A DNA stretch of 64,000 nucleotides from Antedon bifida (taxonomy: Eukaryota > Echinodermata > Crinoidea > Comatulida > Antedonidae). The notes under the pieces are model-generated. The model was not told the origin of the DNA, searched no databases, and saw only the letters and a program-made list of their open reading frames with translations. Shown here piece by piece: positions 12,657 to 25,367 of the stretch. Position 1 is the first letter of the stretch, and each line of letters opens with the position of its first letter. The translations under genes were made by a program, and so were the position numbers. The DNA lies in the NCBI GenBank assembly GCA_963402885.1, contig OY727094.1, positions 15,812,501 through 15,876,500 on the forward strand, in the 5' to 3' direction.

Positions 12657-14641
12657 CAGTACAAATAATTAATATTGCAACCTTTGGACGCGTACACTAC
12701 GTTTCGTACGCGTGGCAACTTCGTAGGTTTCGTGTGGCGTAGTCTACGCAAGCTAACATGCTACGCGTAGGTTACGCGTAGACTACGAAGCGATAGCTAG
12801 GAGGGGAAATCCCAATGTTCAGATTATTGTGTACTGTGCTGCATGCACCAAACACGGAATTTGAATACTAGTTTTCATCAAATTTAAAATGCGAGTTAAT
12901 TACTGTGAAGTAATAATAAATGTATTAATATTAGTATTAATTACTGTGTGTTGTGTTACAATGGGACATTTATTTTTATGAAAGAAGAACAAGTGTACAT
13001 CTACAGTATCGGCCAACGTACGCTAAGGACGGCGGTCGTTGTCTGTTTGTGTGAAATGGCCTCCGACTAGGCCTAGCTAGCTAGCTAAAAAGGTAGGGTT
13101 ACCTACCGACAGTTTAATTTTAAAATAAGTGGTACGCCTAGCTAGTACTTATAGGCCTAGTTAGTAGTAGTACTGTATGATAATACATTCTGTGTACAAG
13201 CGTTAAATACCATGTACATGGCGTGAAAATGTGAAATAATGTGGTATAGCCTATAGTAACAGAAGGATATTTCCTCAATAACTTATATTTTTTTGTGCAA
13301 TTATGTGTGTGTAGATAATATATTTTATTGTATATCTATTTATTATTTTACTAATAATTGTCAATCTTCAAGAAGAATTTCTGTTGTTATTTTATGATGA
13401 TGATGGACAAATAATACATTTCAGTATTCAGTATTCAATATGTAAGTTTTCGCCGTGTAGCTGCTGTTTACCCACGTGTGTGTATCGTGCAGTACTACTC
13501 TACTGTCTGAACTATGTTTGTTTACTAGGCTATATAATGAACGATGTTTCGTTTTAAAATTGCGTTTAAATGAAATATTACGCTTATTTAGTACTATGGG
13601 ATAATATGCATTGTTTAAATACTGTAAATGTCAAAATAATAGAATACAAGTAGGTACGATATTTTTGTTCCAACGGAAATCGAGACGGATCACTCCATTC
13701 GTAATTCATTCGCCCATTGTGTTTATATCCACGTGTTATGTACTTGTTATGTTTTGTTTAACCTTCAATTTAGTGAAGTTGAACTTTTAAATAAAGTCTT
13801 GCATATTTTACAATTTTAATTATAATTTATTTTTATTTATAACTAAAATAACATTTATTTAAATACTATCTAATTTATTATCTCGCATGACTAAAAAACA
13901 AAACAACAAGATCAGGCAAGCACATGTTAATTGTTATGTGTCCTCCGATCCTCCTCTTCTCTGCTGATGACATGTTCTAAACGACCTGTAACTTGACCCT
14001 CCACCGATCCTCTGCTGCAGGTTGTTGTTACAATAGCTAACAATGGAGTTTGATGTACAGTTACGACAGTTTCAAGCCTGGATATTTTTTGTTTAAATGA
14101 AATATACTTCGACGTACTGTATTACTATTAATTACTTATAAAAAATTAACTTGTAATTTTAGGCCTACTACTAATACTATTACTAGTAATAATGGAAGGT
14201 AGTCATAACGGTCCGTCATCAATGAATTTTGTACAATACTGGCTGGCGATGAATGTACAGTCAGCAGAAGGCCTAGTTAATAGACTTTTCGCGTCTAGCC
14301 TGGCTTTGAGCAGTTTTTAATTGCAATTTTCTTTAGAAAAATTTTTTTTTCAAGTATGTTTAATGATGATGATATTATTGTATTGGCAAAACAATCGTTT
14401 TATTTTTATTTATTCGAACTTGTCATAGCCTGCTTAGCCGTCGACGATGTACGTGTACACAATTACACGGTGACAGTTGAGTTTGGGGAATTCACACACA
14501 CAGTTGATTTCAACGTAGGCTACGAATGCTGCGCTACGCCACGCACTACGAATGCTACGCCACGCAACCACCACGCGACCGCCACGCGTAGACTACGTTA
14601 CCTACGCGTGGCAAAAGTTGCAGTAGTTTTTATCTGTACTG
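12657..14641. mobile_element. Non-autonomous DNA transposon, copy 2 (TA|CAGTAC ends)
   Basis: A 1985-bp copy, same orientation as copy 1, flanked by TA (12655-12656, 14642-14643). It starts CAGTACAAATAATT and ends TTATCTGTACTG. Both ends carry dense ACGCGTAG-type subterminal motifs. Relative to copy 1 it has unique sequence at 13279-13438 and about 14250-14335. A 133-codon frame at 14356-14757 runs through the subterminal repeats and out across the right end into the flank, so I do not treat it as a gene. Confidence 0.85.
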
Positions 14642-14643
14642 TA

Positions 14644-15260
14644 GCATACCAAGATACAGACACCAGCACAAGACAGAAAAACAAACAAAGTGATCACTGT
14701 GTGTGTATCATCCATGTGATACCAACATATTTTATGTTTTTATCCACTTTCAAATAATCAATAATCAGTATTTTGTTTCACATGCTTAGAATTATTTACA
14801 GGGGTGGTAGCAAGACTATCGTAAGGGGATTGCTCAAATGTCCAGGGCCTTAGCCAGGATCTGAAAAGGGAACAGGATTTAAAGCAAATTTTGTTAAATG
14901 ACACATCTAGATGGCCGGAAATTCATAATAAATTGCACCTCTAGTACGCCGGAAAAGACACTTCAAAGCATGCTAGGAAACAGAAATATGATCATAGCCT
15001 ATTTTTTCCACCGGTACAACACATGCAACTAACATTGAAACAATAGGATAACATTTTTTTTGCATTTTCAATTAACGTCAGAGGGAAGTTCCAATGAAGA
15101 TAATTCCGATACGGTAATAAATTCTAATCATTAAAATCAATTAATGCAAATCAATTAATATTATCAATTAATAATTGAAACAAGTTTTTAAAAATATGAA
15201 GCTGCTGCTATAAATATTAAGCAAAATATTAAATTTTATTATTTTGAAATAAATGCTAAA
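14644..15260. other. Unassigned spacer between two transposons
   Basis: No ORF or exon signal. The part from 14790 to 15000 (GGGCCTTAGCCAGGATCTG and neighbours) has the feel of an old repeat but I cannot assign it. The stretch from 15120 is AATTAAT-rich. Confidence 0.35.
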
Positions 15261-15512
15261 TCTATATTATAAGTGAGAGAGTTTGTACGTCTGTTTGTTT
15301 GTTTGTTTGTTCGTTATTTGTTTGTGATGTCATTTTTGCTAGGGCTCGGGGTTGTAGGCTATCGAATTGTAAAATTATACTACAAAAGTTTTACAGTATT
15401 TGAATTATCCTCACCAAGGCGTTTGGGGAAATATCGATATAGATATACATATTTTAATCATTAACCAATATGACACCTTATATTCATTTACACATTTAGC
15501 AAAGTACTTTAA

Positions 15513-16138
15513 AGCCCCCTTCCCTACGTTTTTTAGATCTAATTTAAGATCACAAACTATATTTAATGTAAAAATAATACTATATGGTCCTATTGCGATA
15601 ACTTTTTTCGTCTTTAAACGGTTAAAAATGTGAAAAATAAGTCGATTCTAATAATTATAGCGGCCCGCTATAAATCCCAAAATGCATTGCGCGCGGATTG
15701 ATATTTTTGTTTTTCACCTGTAATTCGCCCACTTTTCGATTGATCGTGAAGCCAAAACAAATGGAAGACTCCTAAATTTTCAGCGAAAATACCGGGTTTT
15801 CCCCAATTTGTATCAACGGAGTCTGGCAAAAATAGAAAGACAATTAATGCAGCAACTATAAGACGTCAGGCTAGGTATATAGCTAGCGTACGATGTTCGT
15901 ACGTTACCGATGTTTACCAGCTAGGCCTACAAAACTAAGCCTAGCTAGGCTAGGCCTAAGACCGTCCACGAGATGTCGATCACCGCGAGCTACTTAGGTA
16001 GTGCATTGTTTCTCACTTTTTATCATAATTTACCATAAAACGTACATTTAAGACAAGGAATGACATGGGTTAATGTTTTTAAAGTGATATATATGTATTA
16101 TTTTCCAAAAAACGTCCAAAATTGCAGGGAAGGGGTCT
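15513..16138. mobile_element. TTAA-flanked element inside the Helitron, with CpG-rich core
   Basis: TTAA (15509-15512 and 16139-16142) flanks termini AGCCCCCTTCCCT and AGGGAAGGGGTCT. A truncated relative at 62351-62575 shares both outer parts but lacks the CpG-rich core, about 15655-16005. That core resembles a promoter and first exon. It has a ZNF143-like motif, AGGCCTAG palindromes, and a short ATG frame at 15973 (MSITASYL) running to a possible donor TTAG|GTAGTG. Capture of a host promoter is possible but unproven. Confidence 0.7.
15675..15694 (+). promoter_or_regulatory. ZNF143/THAP11-like binding motif
   Basis: The 20-base stretch TCCCAAAATGCATTGCGCGC matches the known pattern TCCCAnnATGC followed by a YGCG tail, common in CpG-rich animal promoters. 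It lies in the CpG-rich core of a transposon, 4 kb from any other feature, so activity is speculative. Confidence 0.4.
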
Positions 16139-16498
16139 TTAACCATATCCAGCTATGTATCGGTCTCTTGGATTGTCTCATTACAGACATCCATTCCTGT
16201 GTGAACATATACACGTTCTTTACTGTTACTGTGGGAGAGTGGCGTTGGGAGATACGGTTTGGGAGTTGGGGTTCAGCGGATAGTGGGGATTTTGCTTAGG
16301 CTAGGAGTAGTGGAGATAGGGTGTTGGGGTTCAGGGGATAGTGGGGATTTTGGGGATTTTGCTTAGCCTAGGAATAGTAGGCTATCAAACTGACCAGAAT
16401 TGTGGATGGAAAATGTTACAGTATTTAATTATTTCTGGGAAACGGCTGGGATTTTGGGGTGGGGATGTAGGCCTATCACCATGACCGAAACTGGGAAT

Positions 16499-17200
16499 GT
16501 TTTAAACTACATTTGAAAACTGCCACTGAGGGATTATGGGTTGGGAGTGATGGCTAACATAATTTGTACTGGTACCGTCTTCAAAATATCACCCGGTTTC
16601 TGGGGTGTGTTGGGAGGAGGAGCGAAAATACTGGCGTAATGAAGTAGCCTAGGCCTATATGATTGAATTGTACAACGAAAATTTACTAGGCCTACATTTG
16701 AACTGTCCAGGGGAGGAGGTAAGGTTTGTTGATTGTGGCTGCGATGGTGAGAGGAGAAAGAAGGCCGGGGGACCGCATTAACAACATTACGTATTTTAAT
16801 TATCAGCCAATATGGCCCACTTTTCCCCACTTTCGATGTTTGTTTGTTATACAAATTTCTGTTTCTGCACATAACCATACATATGGGGTATCAAAATGAT
16901 CGCAATTGTACCAGGAAGGTTTTAAACTACATTTGAAAACTGCCACTGAGGGATTATGGGTTGTGAATGATGGCTAAAATAATTTGTACTGGAACCGTCT
17001 TAAACACATCACCCAGTATCTGGGGTGTGTTGGGAGGGAAGAGGAGCGGAAATACTGGCCGAATGAAGTAGCCTATATGATTGGAATTGTACTAGGGAAA
17101 GTTACTACATTTGAACTGTCCAGGGAAGGAGTTAAGGTTTGTTGATTTTGGCTATGATGGTGAGAGGAGAAAGAAGGGTGGGGGACCGCAGTATCAAAAT
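16499..17200. repeat. Tandem duplication inside the Helitron, about 420-bp period
   Basis: Two units begin TTTTAAACTACATTTGAAAACTGCC at about 16500 and 16920. Both continue through GAGGGATTATGGGTTG, ATCACCC, TGGGGTGTGTTGGGAGG and GGTGAGAGGAGAAAGAAGG. The start of each unit resembles the Helitron 3' end (ACTAATTTTGAAAGCCGCCC at about 17632), and a further trace (GAAATCCGCCCTGGG) is at 17366. Confidence 0.75.
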
Positions 17201-17672
17201 TAGATATTTTAATTATCAAACAATATGACACCTATTCATTTACACACTTACAACATACTTAAACTATAGGCATATCATAGCTATGTATACCCCTCTCATT
17301 TAGACGCTAAAGTTGAATTGAATTTGATTTGCATTGAGAAGAATAGGGAGATAAATTAATTTTGAAATCCGCCCTGGGTTAGGTTTAGGCTATCGAAGAG
17401 GTAATTCAGCGGTATCTAAATTAGATATTTTAATCATTAGCCAATATGACACCTATTCATTTACACAGTTTGTACTTAAGCCATGCCTATCAGCTGTGTA
17501 TCCCCTTCCTATTATGAAGCTAAAGTTCTTGGAAGTAATATTTGTACTGGGAAGAATTTTTAACAAATCACCCGAGTGTTGAGGTGAGTATAGGGAGTTA
17601 CTGGCGTCCAGGGGGTTATGACGGTTTTATACTAATTTTGAAAGCCGCCCTGAGGCGGGTATAATTGCTAGT

Positions 17673-19058
17673 AAGTCATAAAACCACAATTTCCAAAATT
17701 CATTTTCATTTATTCACTATTTTAAACTGTACAACAGTGTTGCTTAAATCACACTCCAAAAATCGAAAATAAGAAGATAGGAATATAAGGAAGCAAAAAG
17801 TTTTGAACGTCCATAAATACTATGAAAACATTAATTAAATCAGATTTGAACCAGCTACGGACTTTGCCATTAATATCATTTCCTACAGTAGTCTATTTAA
17901 AAGTGTAGTATAGGATCTACAGTGTTGAACATTGCTGACATGTCTAATGACTACACAAGACTCAAACTCATTAAGGATATCTGTTTGCACAGACGTTTCA
18001 GTACTATGTGCAACTTTATAGGTCGATTGTGGTTTGTTTAAATTATTATTCAGTAGTTAAACAATTTAACTACAGAACTCTCTAGAATAGAAGTAGGTAC
18101 CTTGAAACTGGCTTAAGTTTGTTGATATAAAAGGAAGGTTAATTAAAGGATTGATTGCTGTTATGTTAATTCAGATAGTATGAGCAACAAATATGAAAAT
18201 TGGACTGTGTGGTGGACCTTTGGGCGAGTACTGCCCTTGTGCTCTGATTTTAAAGTTATAAAAATTCAATATGGTTAATCGCTTTTGTAGTTCCCTTATT
18301 TGTGATTTTATTTACCATAGAGCTATATACCTCACATAATTTTTCCATTCCTTATGAGGGACATATTGGGACCACAATTAACTGGATTGACCATTGTTTC
18401 TAGCAGTGTGATTGTATTAAAATGTCTTGATTTGACGTAATGCAGCTGACATTATTACCCCTGTCTAACTACATAATTTGCTTTAAATCAAATTATATAT
18501 TAGTATAATAATTGCAATGATATTAATGCAGGATATAATTGCAATGAATTAACTGAAAATACTGGTAAGCTATTGCACGTATTGTGCTCCTTCTCTTATA
18601 GAATTGTTTAATGGAAATTATTTTAACTGAAGTATGATCATAACTTTAATAATGATCATATACACTTAATTTAAAATTACAATTTAAAATCAATTATGAA
18701 TGATTTAGCCTAAGAATATTTTTGGGTTTTTTAAAGAGAATAGCAAATCTCAATTTAACTTATTTACATTGCAGAAAGTAAGTATATCAAGTGTAAACAA
18801 ACTTAGTTATGATTTTACCGGCATTTGTAAATAAGAAAGTTTGTAATTAAGAATTCCAGTGCGTAGGTGGAAAGTTTAACTATATTATAATTATTATTTT
18901 TGACAATTATGTTTAGCTTTGATCATTTGACATTGCTGCAAAAGGGCATTTTTAAATTAAATAAAAGAAGAAAGAACAATGACAGATACATAAGCTGTAG
19001 TTATATAAATCATAGAGTAATAACATATGAAAGATAAAATCAATAAAAACAAAATGTT
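17673..19058. other. AT-rich spacer without a gene
   Basis: Nothing beyond short frames is seen. It separates the Helitron from the four-unit tandem array. Confidence 0.4.
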
Positions 19059-22000
19059 AACTAGAATTTAATTCGTCACTTTGACAAATTATAGGTGATC
19101 ATTTTTATCATTTTACTGAAATTAATTTTTTTTAAACATGCACGTACGTTAACATACGATCGGAAAATGTTGATGTATGCCATCCTATTATATGCTTATA
19201 GTGCTGAGTTGTGCCTATACGCCATATACAATATGTACATTATATACTGTATATCTATATACAGTGTAGCATAGGTGAAATTACGGGACACACATGTTCT
19301 AATTTTTTGGCATGATGACGTTATCAAACTAAACTTTAAGATGACAATTTCGAAAGATAATTAATTGAGCAAAAAAAATATAAGATTTGGAAAAAAATTT
19401 GGCACGTAGAAGCGCTGTGTGCGCTCTTTGAATTGTGTGTAACTTTGACGAAAAATATGAAAAAACTACTTTTTCACTTCAACTGGCCATATGTTAACGT
19501 CACAACATCCGATAGGCTTAATTTTTATATGAATTAATATCTACATTTCATCAGCTTTCATAATAAATTATAATCATCAAGGTAACCTTCAATTCTGAAG
19601 AGCTGTAAGATATTCAAATTTACTGCGAAGGTGAAATTACACGGCCTACGTTATTCAAGTTTTTACGCGTGATGACGTCATTAAAATGAAGATAGTGTCA
19701 ACTCATGATAAAGATAATTAATTAAGCAAGCACATACTGAAAGTTGTGCGAAATTCGAGCACACATAACCAAGATGCGCTCTGTTGAATGTGATAATCTA
19801 CACAAAAAGATAACAAATCCTAATTTTTAAATTCAAGTGGCCATTTGATGACGTCAAAACATTTTGTACGTAAAATGTGTACATGAATTCATATCTACAA
19901 CTCAATGGCTTCCAGAATAAGTTAAAAAAATCGGGGGTCATCTTGCATTCTGAAGAATTATTTTCATTTTAAAAAAGACCTATTTTTCACCATTTTCAGA
20001 ACTTTTGTAAAATTAATGTGCGCATTTTGTCATTTTTAACGTGCTCGTATAGCGTTATTTTAAGTCGGAACTGACTCAAATTTGGTGAATGTACTAAGGA
20101 TGGTGAGTAGAATGAGATTTGTAAAAAAAATTCATGTTTTTTACGCTTTTTAAGTATCGCGCGCGCAAAAACGCATTTTTGCGCAGTAATTTTTTGAAAC
20201 ATGCAAATGGCCTAATTCATGCTATAAATTGATCAAAACTTAATTTTGAGCGTTTTAAATTTTTAACGCGTGATATCACGCGCATGAACCTACGTGCGCG
20301 TGCGTTTTTATTTGCTAATATTTTTACCCTTGATCTGAAGTTTACGTGTAGTGAATTTCATTAATATGTGATAATGAATTATGGAGATATGATTGATAAT
20401 GTGATTTCGCAAAATGGCGTATAAATGTCGTCACGGATGAGTGATCACACTGGAAAGCTTATTAGGATTAAGTTATATTATTTGAAAGATATTCTGAAAT
20501 TTTTGTAATCATTGACATTAAACTTTTTGAGATAATTGTTACACAAAATAGTGTACAGAAACAATAAAAAGAAAAACTAGAATTTAATTCGTCACTTTGA
20601 CGAATTATAGGTGATCATTTTTATCATTTTACTGAAATTAATTTTTTTTAAACATGCACGTACGTTAACATACGATCGGAAAATGTTGATGTATGCCATC
20701 CTATTATACGCTTATAGTGCTGAGTTGTGCCTATATGCCATATACAATATGTACAGTATATACTGTATATCTATATACAGTGTACAAGCATAGGTGAAAT
20801 TACGGGACACACATGTTCTAATTTTTTGGCATGATGACGTTATCAAACTAAACTTTAAGATGACAATTTCGAAAGATAATTAATTGAGCAAAAAAATATA
20901 AGATTTGGAAAAAAATTTGGCACGTAGAAGCGCTGTGCGCGCTCTTTGAATTGTGTATAACTTTGACGAAAAATATGAAAAAACTACTTTTTCACTTCAA
21001 CTGGCCATATGTTAACGTCACAACATCCGATAGGCTTAATTTTTATATGAATTAATATCTACATTTCATCAGCTTTCATAATAAATTATAATCATCAAGG
21101 TAACCTTCAATTCTGAAGAGCTGTAAGATATTCAAATTTACTGCGAAGGTGAAATTACACGGCCTACGTTATTCAAGTTTTTACGCGTGATGACGTCATT
21201 AAAATGAAGATAGTGTCAACTCATGATAAAGATAATTAATTAAGCAAGCACATACTGAAAGTTGTGCGAAATTCAAGCACACATAACCAAGATGCGCTCT
21301 GTTGAATGTGATAATCTACACAAAAAGATAACAAATCCTAATTTTTAAATTCAAGTGGCCATTTGATGACGTCAAAACATTTTGTACGTAAAGTGTGTAC
21401 ATGAATTCATATCTACAACTCAATGGCTTCCAGAATAAGTTAAAAAAATCGGGGGTCATCTTGCATTCTGAAGAATTATTTTCATTTTAAAAAAGACCTA
21501 TTTTTCACCATTTTCAGAACTTTTGTAAAATTAATATGCGCATTTTGTCATTTTTAACGTGCTCGTATAGCGTTATTTTAAGTCGGAACTGACTCAAATT
21601 TGGTGAATGTACTAAGGATGGTGAGTAGAATGAGATTTGTAAAAAAAATTCATATTTTTTACGCTTTTTAAGTATCGCGCGCGCAAAAACGCATTTTTGC
21701 GCAGTAATTTTTTGAAACACGCAAATGGCCTAATTCATGCTCTAAATTGATCAAAACTTAATTTTGAGCGTTTTAAATTTTTCATGCGCGATATCACGCG
21801 CATGAACCTACGTGCGCGTGCGTTTTTATTTGCTAATATTTTTACCCTTGATCTGAAGTTTACGTGTAGTGAATTTCATTAATATGTGATAATGAATTAT
21901 GGAGATATGATTGATAATGTGATTTCGCAAAATGGCGTATAAATGTCGTCACGGATGAGTGATCACGCTGGAAAGCTTATTAGGATTAAGTTATATTATT

Positions 22001-23640
22001 TGAAAGATATTCTGAAATTTTTGTAATCATTGACATTAAACTTTTTGAGATAATTGTTACACAAAATAGTGTACAGAAACAATAAAAAGAAAAAACTAGA
22101 ATTTAATTCGTCACTTTGACGAATTATAGGTGATCATTTTTATCATTTTACTGAAATTAATTTTTTTTAAACATGCACGTACGTTAACATACGATCGGAA
22201 AATGTTGATGTATGCCATCCTATTATATGCTTATAGTGCTGAGTTGTGCCTATATGCCATATACAATATGTACAGTATATACTGTATATCTATATACAGT
22301 GTAGCATAGGTGAAATTACGGGACACACATGTTCTAATTTTTTGGCATGATGACGTTATCAAACTAAACTTTAAGATGACAATTTCGAAAGATAATTAAT
22401 TGAGCAAAAAAATATAAGATTTGGAAAAAAATTTGGCACGTAGAAGCGCTGTGCGTGCTCTTTGAATTGTGTATAACTTTGACGAAAAATATTAAAAAAC
22501 TACTTTTTCACTTCAACTGGCCATATGTTAACGTCACAACATCCGATAGGCTTAATTTTTATATGAATTAATATCTACATTTCATCAGCTTTCATAATAA
22601 ATTATAATCATCAAGGTAACCTTCAATTCTGAAGAGCTGTAAGATATTCAAATTTACTGCGAACGTGAAATTACACAGCCTACGTTATTCAAGTTTTTAC
22701 GCGTGATGACGTCATTAAAATGAAGATAGTGTCAACTCATGATAAAGATAATTAATTAAGCAAGCACATACTAAAATTTGTGCGAAAATCAGGTTCAAAT
22801 AACGGAGATGCGCTCTATTGAATGTGATAACCCACACAAAAAGATAAAAATTACTAATTTTTTAATTCAAGTGGCCATTTGATGACGTCATACCATTTTG
22901 TACGTCTAATGTGTATATACATTTATATCTACAACTTATTGGCTTCCATATTCAGTTAAAAAAATTGGGGGTCATCTTCCATTCTGAAGAGTTATATTCA
23001 TTTTAAAAAGGCCCTACTTTTTACCATTTTTAGCACTTTTGTACAATTAATGTGCGCATTTTGTCATTTTTAACGTGCTCGTATAGCGTTATTTTAAGTC
23101 GGAATGGACTCAAATTTGGTGAATGTACTAAGGAAGATGAGTAGAATGCAATTTGTTAAAAAAAATGGTATTTTTTTACGCTTTCTATGTACGCACGCGC
23201 AAAAACGTGTTTTGCGCAGTAATTTTTTAAAACACGCAAATGACCTAATTCATGCTCTAAATTGATCAAAACTTAATTTGGAGCATTTTAATTTTTTAAC
23301 GCGTAATTTCACGCGCATGACCTTGAAACGCGCAAGTTTTTATTTGCTAATATTTTTACCCTTGACCTGAAGTTTACATGTAGTGAATTTTATTGATATG
23401 TAATAAAGAGTTATGGAGATATGATTGATAGAGTGATTTCACAAAATCGCGTATTAATGACGTCACGGTTGAGTGATCACACTGAAAAGCTTATTATGGC
23501 TAAGTTAAAGTATTTAAAAGACATTGTCAAAAATTTGTGATCATTGACATTTAACTTTTTGAGATAATTGTTACACAAATTTGTACAGAGAGAAATAAAT
23601 AATAAGAAAGAGAAGAATAAAGATTTCATACAATAACAAT

Positions 23641-23670
23641 AGGTGATCATTTTATTCTAAATGATCACCT
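23641..23670. repeat. 30-nt terminal hairpin of array unit 3
   Basis: A 12-bp stem (AGGTGATCATTT / AAATGATCACCT) with a six-base loop, preceded by ATACAATAACAAT. It sits at the 3' end of unit 3, just before unit 4 begins. Confidence 0.85.
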
Positions 23671-25197
23671 AAAAAAAGAAAAATAACTAGAATTTAATTC
23701 GTCACTTTGACGAATTATAGGTGATCATTTTTATCATTTTAATGAAATTAACATTTGTTAAACATGCACGTACGTTAACATACGATCGTAAAAAGCTGAT
23801 GTACGCCATCCTATGACATGATGCATATACACTTATAGTGCTGAGTTGTACCTATTATGTACAGTATATACTGTATATCTATATACAGTGTAGCATAGGT
23901 GAAATTACTGGACCCACATCATGTTCAAATTTGTTGGTATGATGGAATTATCAAAATAAACTCGAAGATGACAATTTCGAAAGATAATGAATTGAGCAAA
24001 TAAATATAAGGATTGGAAGAGAATTTGATACGTAGAAGCGCAATGCGCGCTCATTGAAATTTGTATAACTTCGACTAAAGAAATATAAAAACTACGTTTT
24101 AACTTCAACTGGCCATATGATAACATCACAACATCCGATAGGCTTAATTTTTATATGAATTCATATCTACATTTCAACAGCTTTCATAATAAGTTATAAT
24201 CTTCAAGGTCACCTTTAATTCTGAAGAGCTATTAGATATTCAAATGTATGGTGTAGCTAAAATTACACGACCTAGGTTATTCAAATTTTTACGCGTGATG
24301 ACGTCATCGAAATAAAAATGTTGACAACTCATGAGAAAGATAATTATATGAGCAATCATATACAAAAAATTGAGCGAAAATCGGGCGCAAAATAACCGAG
24401 ATGCGCTCAGTTGAATGTGATAATCTATGACAAAAGAGAAAAAAACCTAATTTTTTAATTCAAGTGGCCATGTGATGACGTAATACCATTTTGTACGTCT
24501 AATGTGTATATACATTTATATCTACAACTCAATGGCTTCCCGAATAAGTTAAAAAATTTAGGGGTCATCGTCCATTCTGAAGAGTTATTTTCATTTAAAA
24601 AAAGACATATTTTTCACCATTTTCAGAACTTTTGTGAAATTAATGTGCGCATTTTGTCATTTTTAACATGCTCGTATAGCGTTATTTTAAGTCGGAACGA
24701 ACTCAAATTCGGTGAATGTACTAAGGATGGTGAGTAGAATGCGATTTCTACAAAAAAATCGTATTTTTACGCTTTTTAAGAATCGCGCGCTCAAAAACGC
24801 ATTTTTGCGCAGTAATTTTTTGAAACACGCAAATGGCCTAATTCATGCTCTAAATTGATTAAAACTTAATTTTGAGCTTTTTAAATTTTGAACGCGCGAT
24901 TTTACGCACATGACCCTACGTGCGCGTGCGTTTTTACTTGCTAATATTTTTACCCTTGACCTGAAGTTTACGTGTAATAAATTTCATTAATATGTGATAA
25001 TGAATTATGGAGATATGATTGATAATGTGATTTCACAAAATGGCGTATAAATGACGTCACGGATGAGTGATCACGCTGAAAAGCTTATTAGGACTAAGTT
25101 AAAGTATTTGAAAGACATTGTGAAATTTTGGTAATCATTGACATTAAACTTTTTTAGATATTTGTTACACAAAATAGTGCCCAGAAACAATAATAAC

Positions 25198-25367
25198 AAT
25201 AAAGATTTGATACAATAACAATAGGTGATCATTTTATTCTAAATGATCACCTAAAAATAAAGATTTCATACAATAACAATAGGTGATCATTTAGCATTCT
25301 AAATGATCACCTAATAAAGATTTTATACAATAACAATAGGTGATCATTTTATTCTAAATGATCACCT
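25198..25367. repeat. Three tandem hairpins closing the array
   Basis: A segment of about 57 bp (AATAAAGATTT, ATACAATAACAAT, then the hairpin) is repeated three times, with hairpins at 25223-25252, 25281-25312 and 25338-25367. The middle copy has a slightly longer loop (TAGCATTC-type). The stems are unchanged in all three. Confidence 0.85.

Larger units (their letters stand above)
15261..17671 (+). mobile_element. Non-autonomous Helitron
   Basis: The left end is 5'-TCTATATTATAAGTGAGAGA directly after A (15260). The right end is CTAG (17668-17671) directly before T (17672), as expected for insertion between A and T. A GC-rich hairpin (CCGCC-CTGA-GGCGG, 17645-17658) sits nine bases upstream of CTAG. 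There are no terminal inverted repeats and no target duplication. The 2.4-kb interior has no Rep/helicase ORF. It holds a TTAA-type element (15513-16138), a tandem duplication from 16499, and several degenerate internal copies of its own 3' end. All three diagnostic Helitron marks are seen directly; mobility would depend on an autonomous relative elsewhere. Confidence 0.88.
19059..25367. repeat. Head-to-tail array of four 1.5-kb mobile-element-like units
   Basis: Units start with ACTAGAATTTAATTCGTCAC at 19060, 20576, 22095 and 23686. The first bases contain the palindrome AATTCGTCA-CTT-TGACGAATT (one substitution in unit 1), followed by the motif AGGTGATCATTT. Each unit has two degenerate internal modules of about 350 bp (each with GGTGAAATTAC ... 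GATGACGT ... CCTT/CATC ... TTCTGAAGA), then a 3' third rich in ACGCGC motifs. Units 3 and 4 end in 30-nt hairpins built from AGGTGATCATTT; units 1 and 2 lack the hairpin and abut the next unit directly. Units 1 and 2 are nearly identical, unit 4 is diverged, and unit 3 is mosaic. No ORF above 77 codons is present, so it is non-coding. The termini suggest a Helentron-like rolling-circle element, but the class is unproven. Confidence 0.75.

Noticed and set aside
14356-14757. 133-codon plus-strand ORF
   Set aside because: It runs through the repetitive subterminal end of a transposon and across its border into flanking DNA; copy 1 of the same element does not keep the frame.
16534-16878. 114-codon minus-strand ORF
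   Set aside because: It lies in the duplicated non-coding interior of the Helitron, and the second tandem unit breaks the frame.
19996-21720. Identical-looking 68-codon minus-strand ORFs in array units 1 and 2
   Set aside because: They are conserved only because the two units are recent copies; units 3 and 4 do not preserve the frame and the composition is not coding.
25198-25367. CRISPR-like array (regular short repeats)
   Set aside because: The repeated unit is a transposon-end hairpin with no variable spacers, in a eukaryotic sequence.
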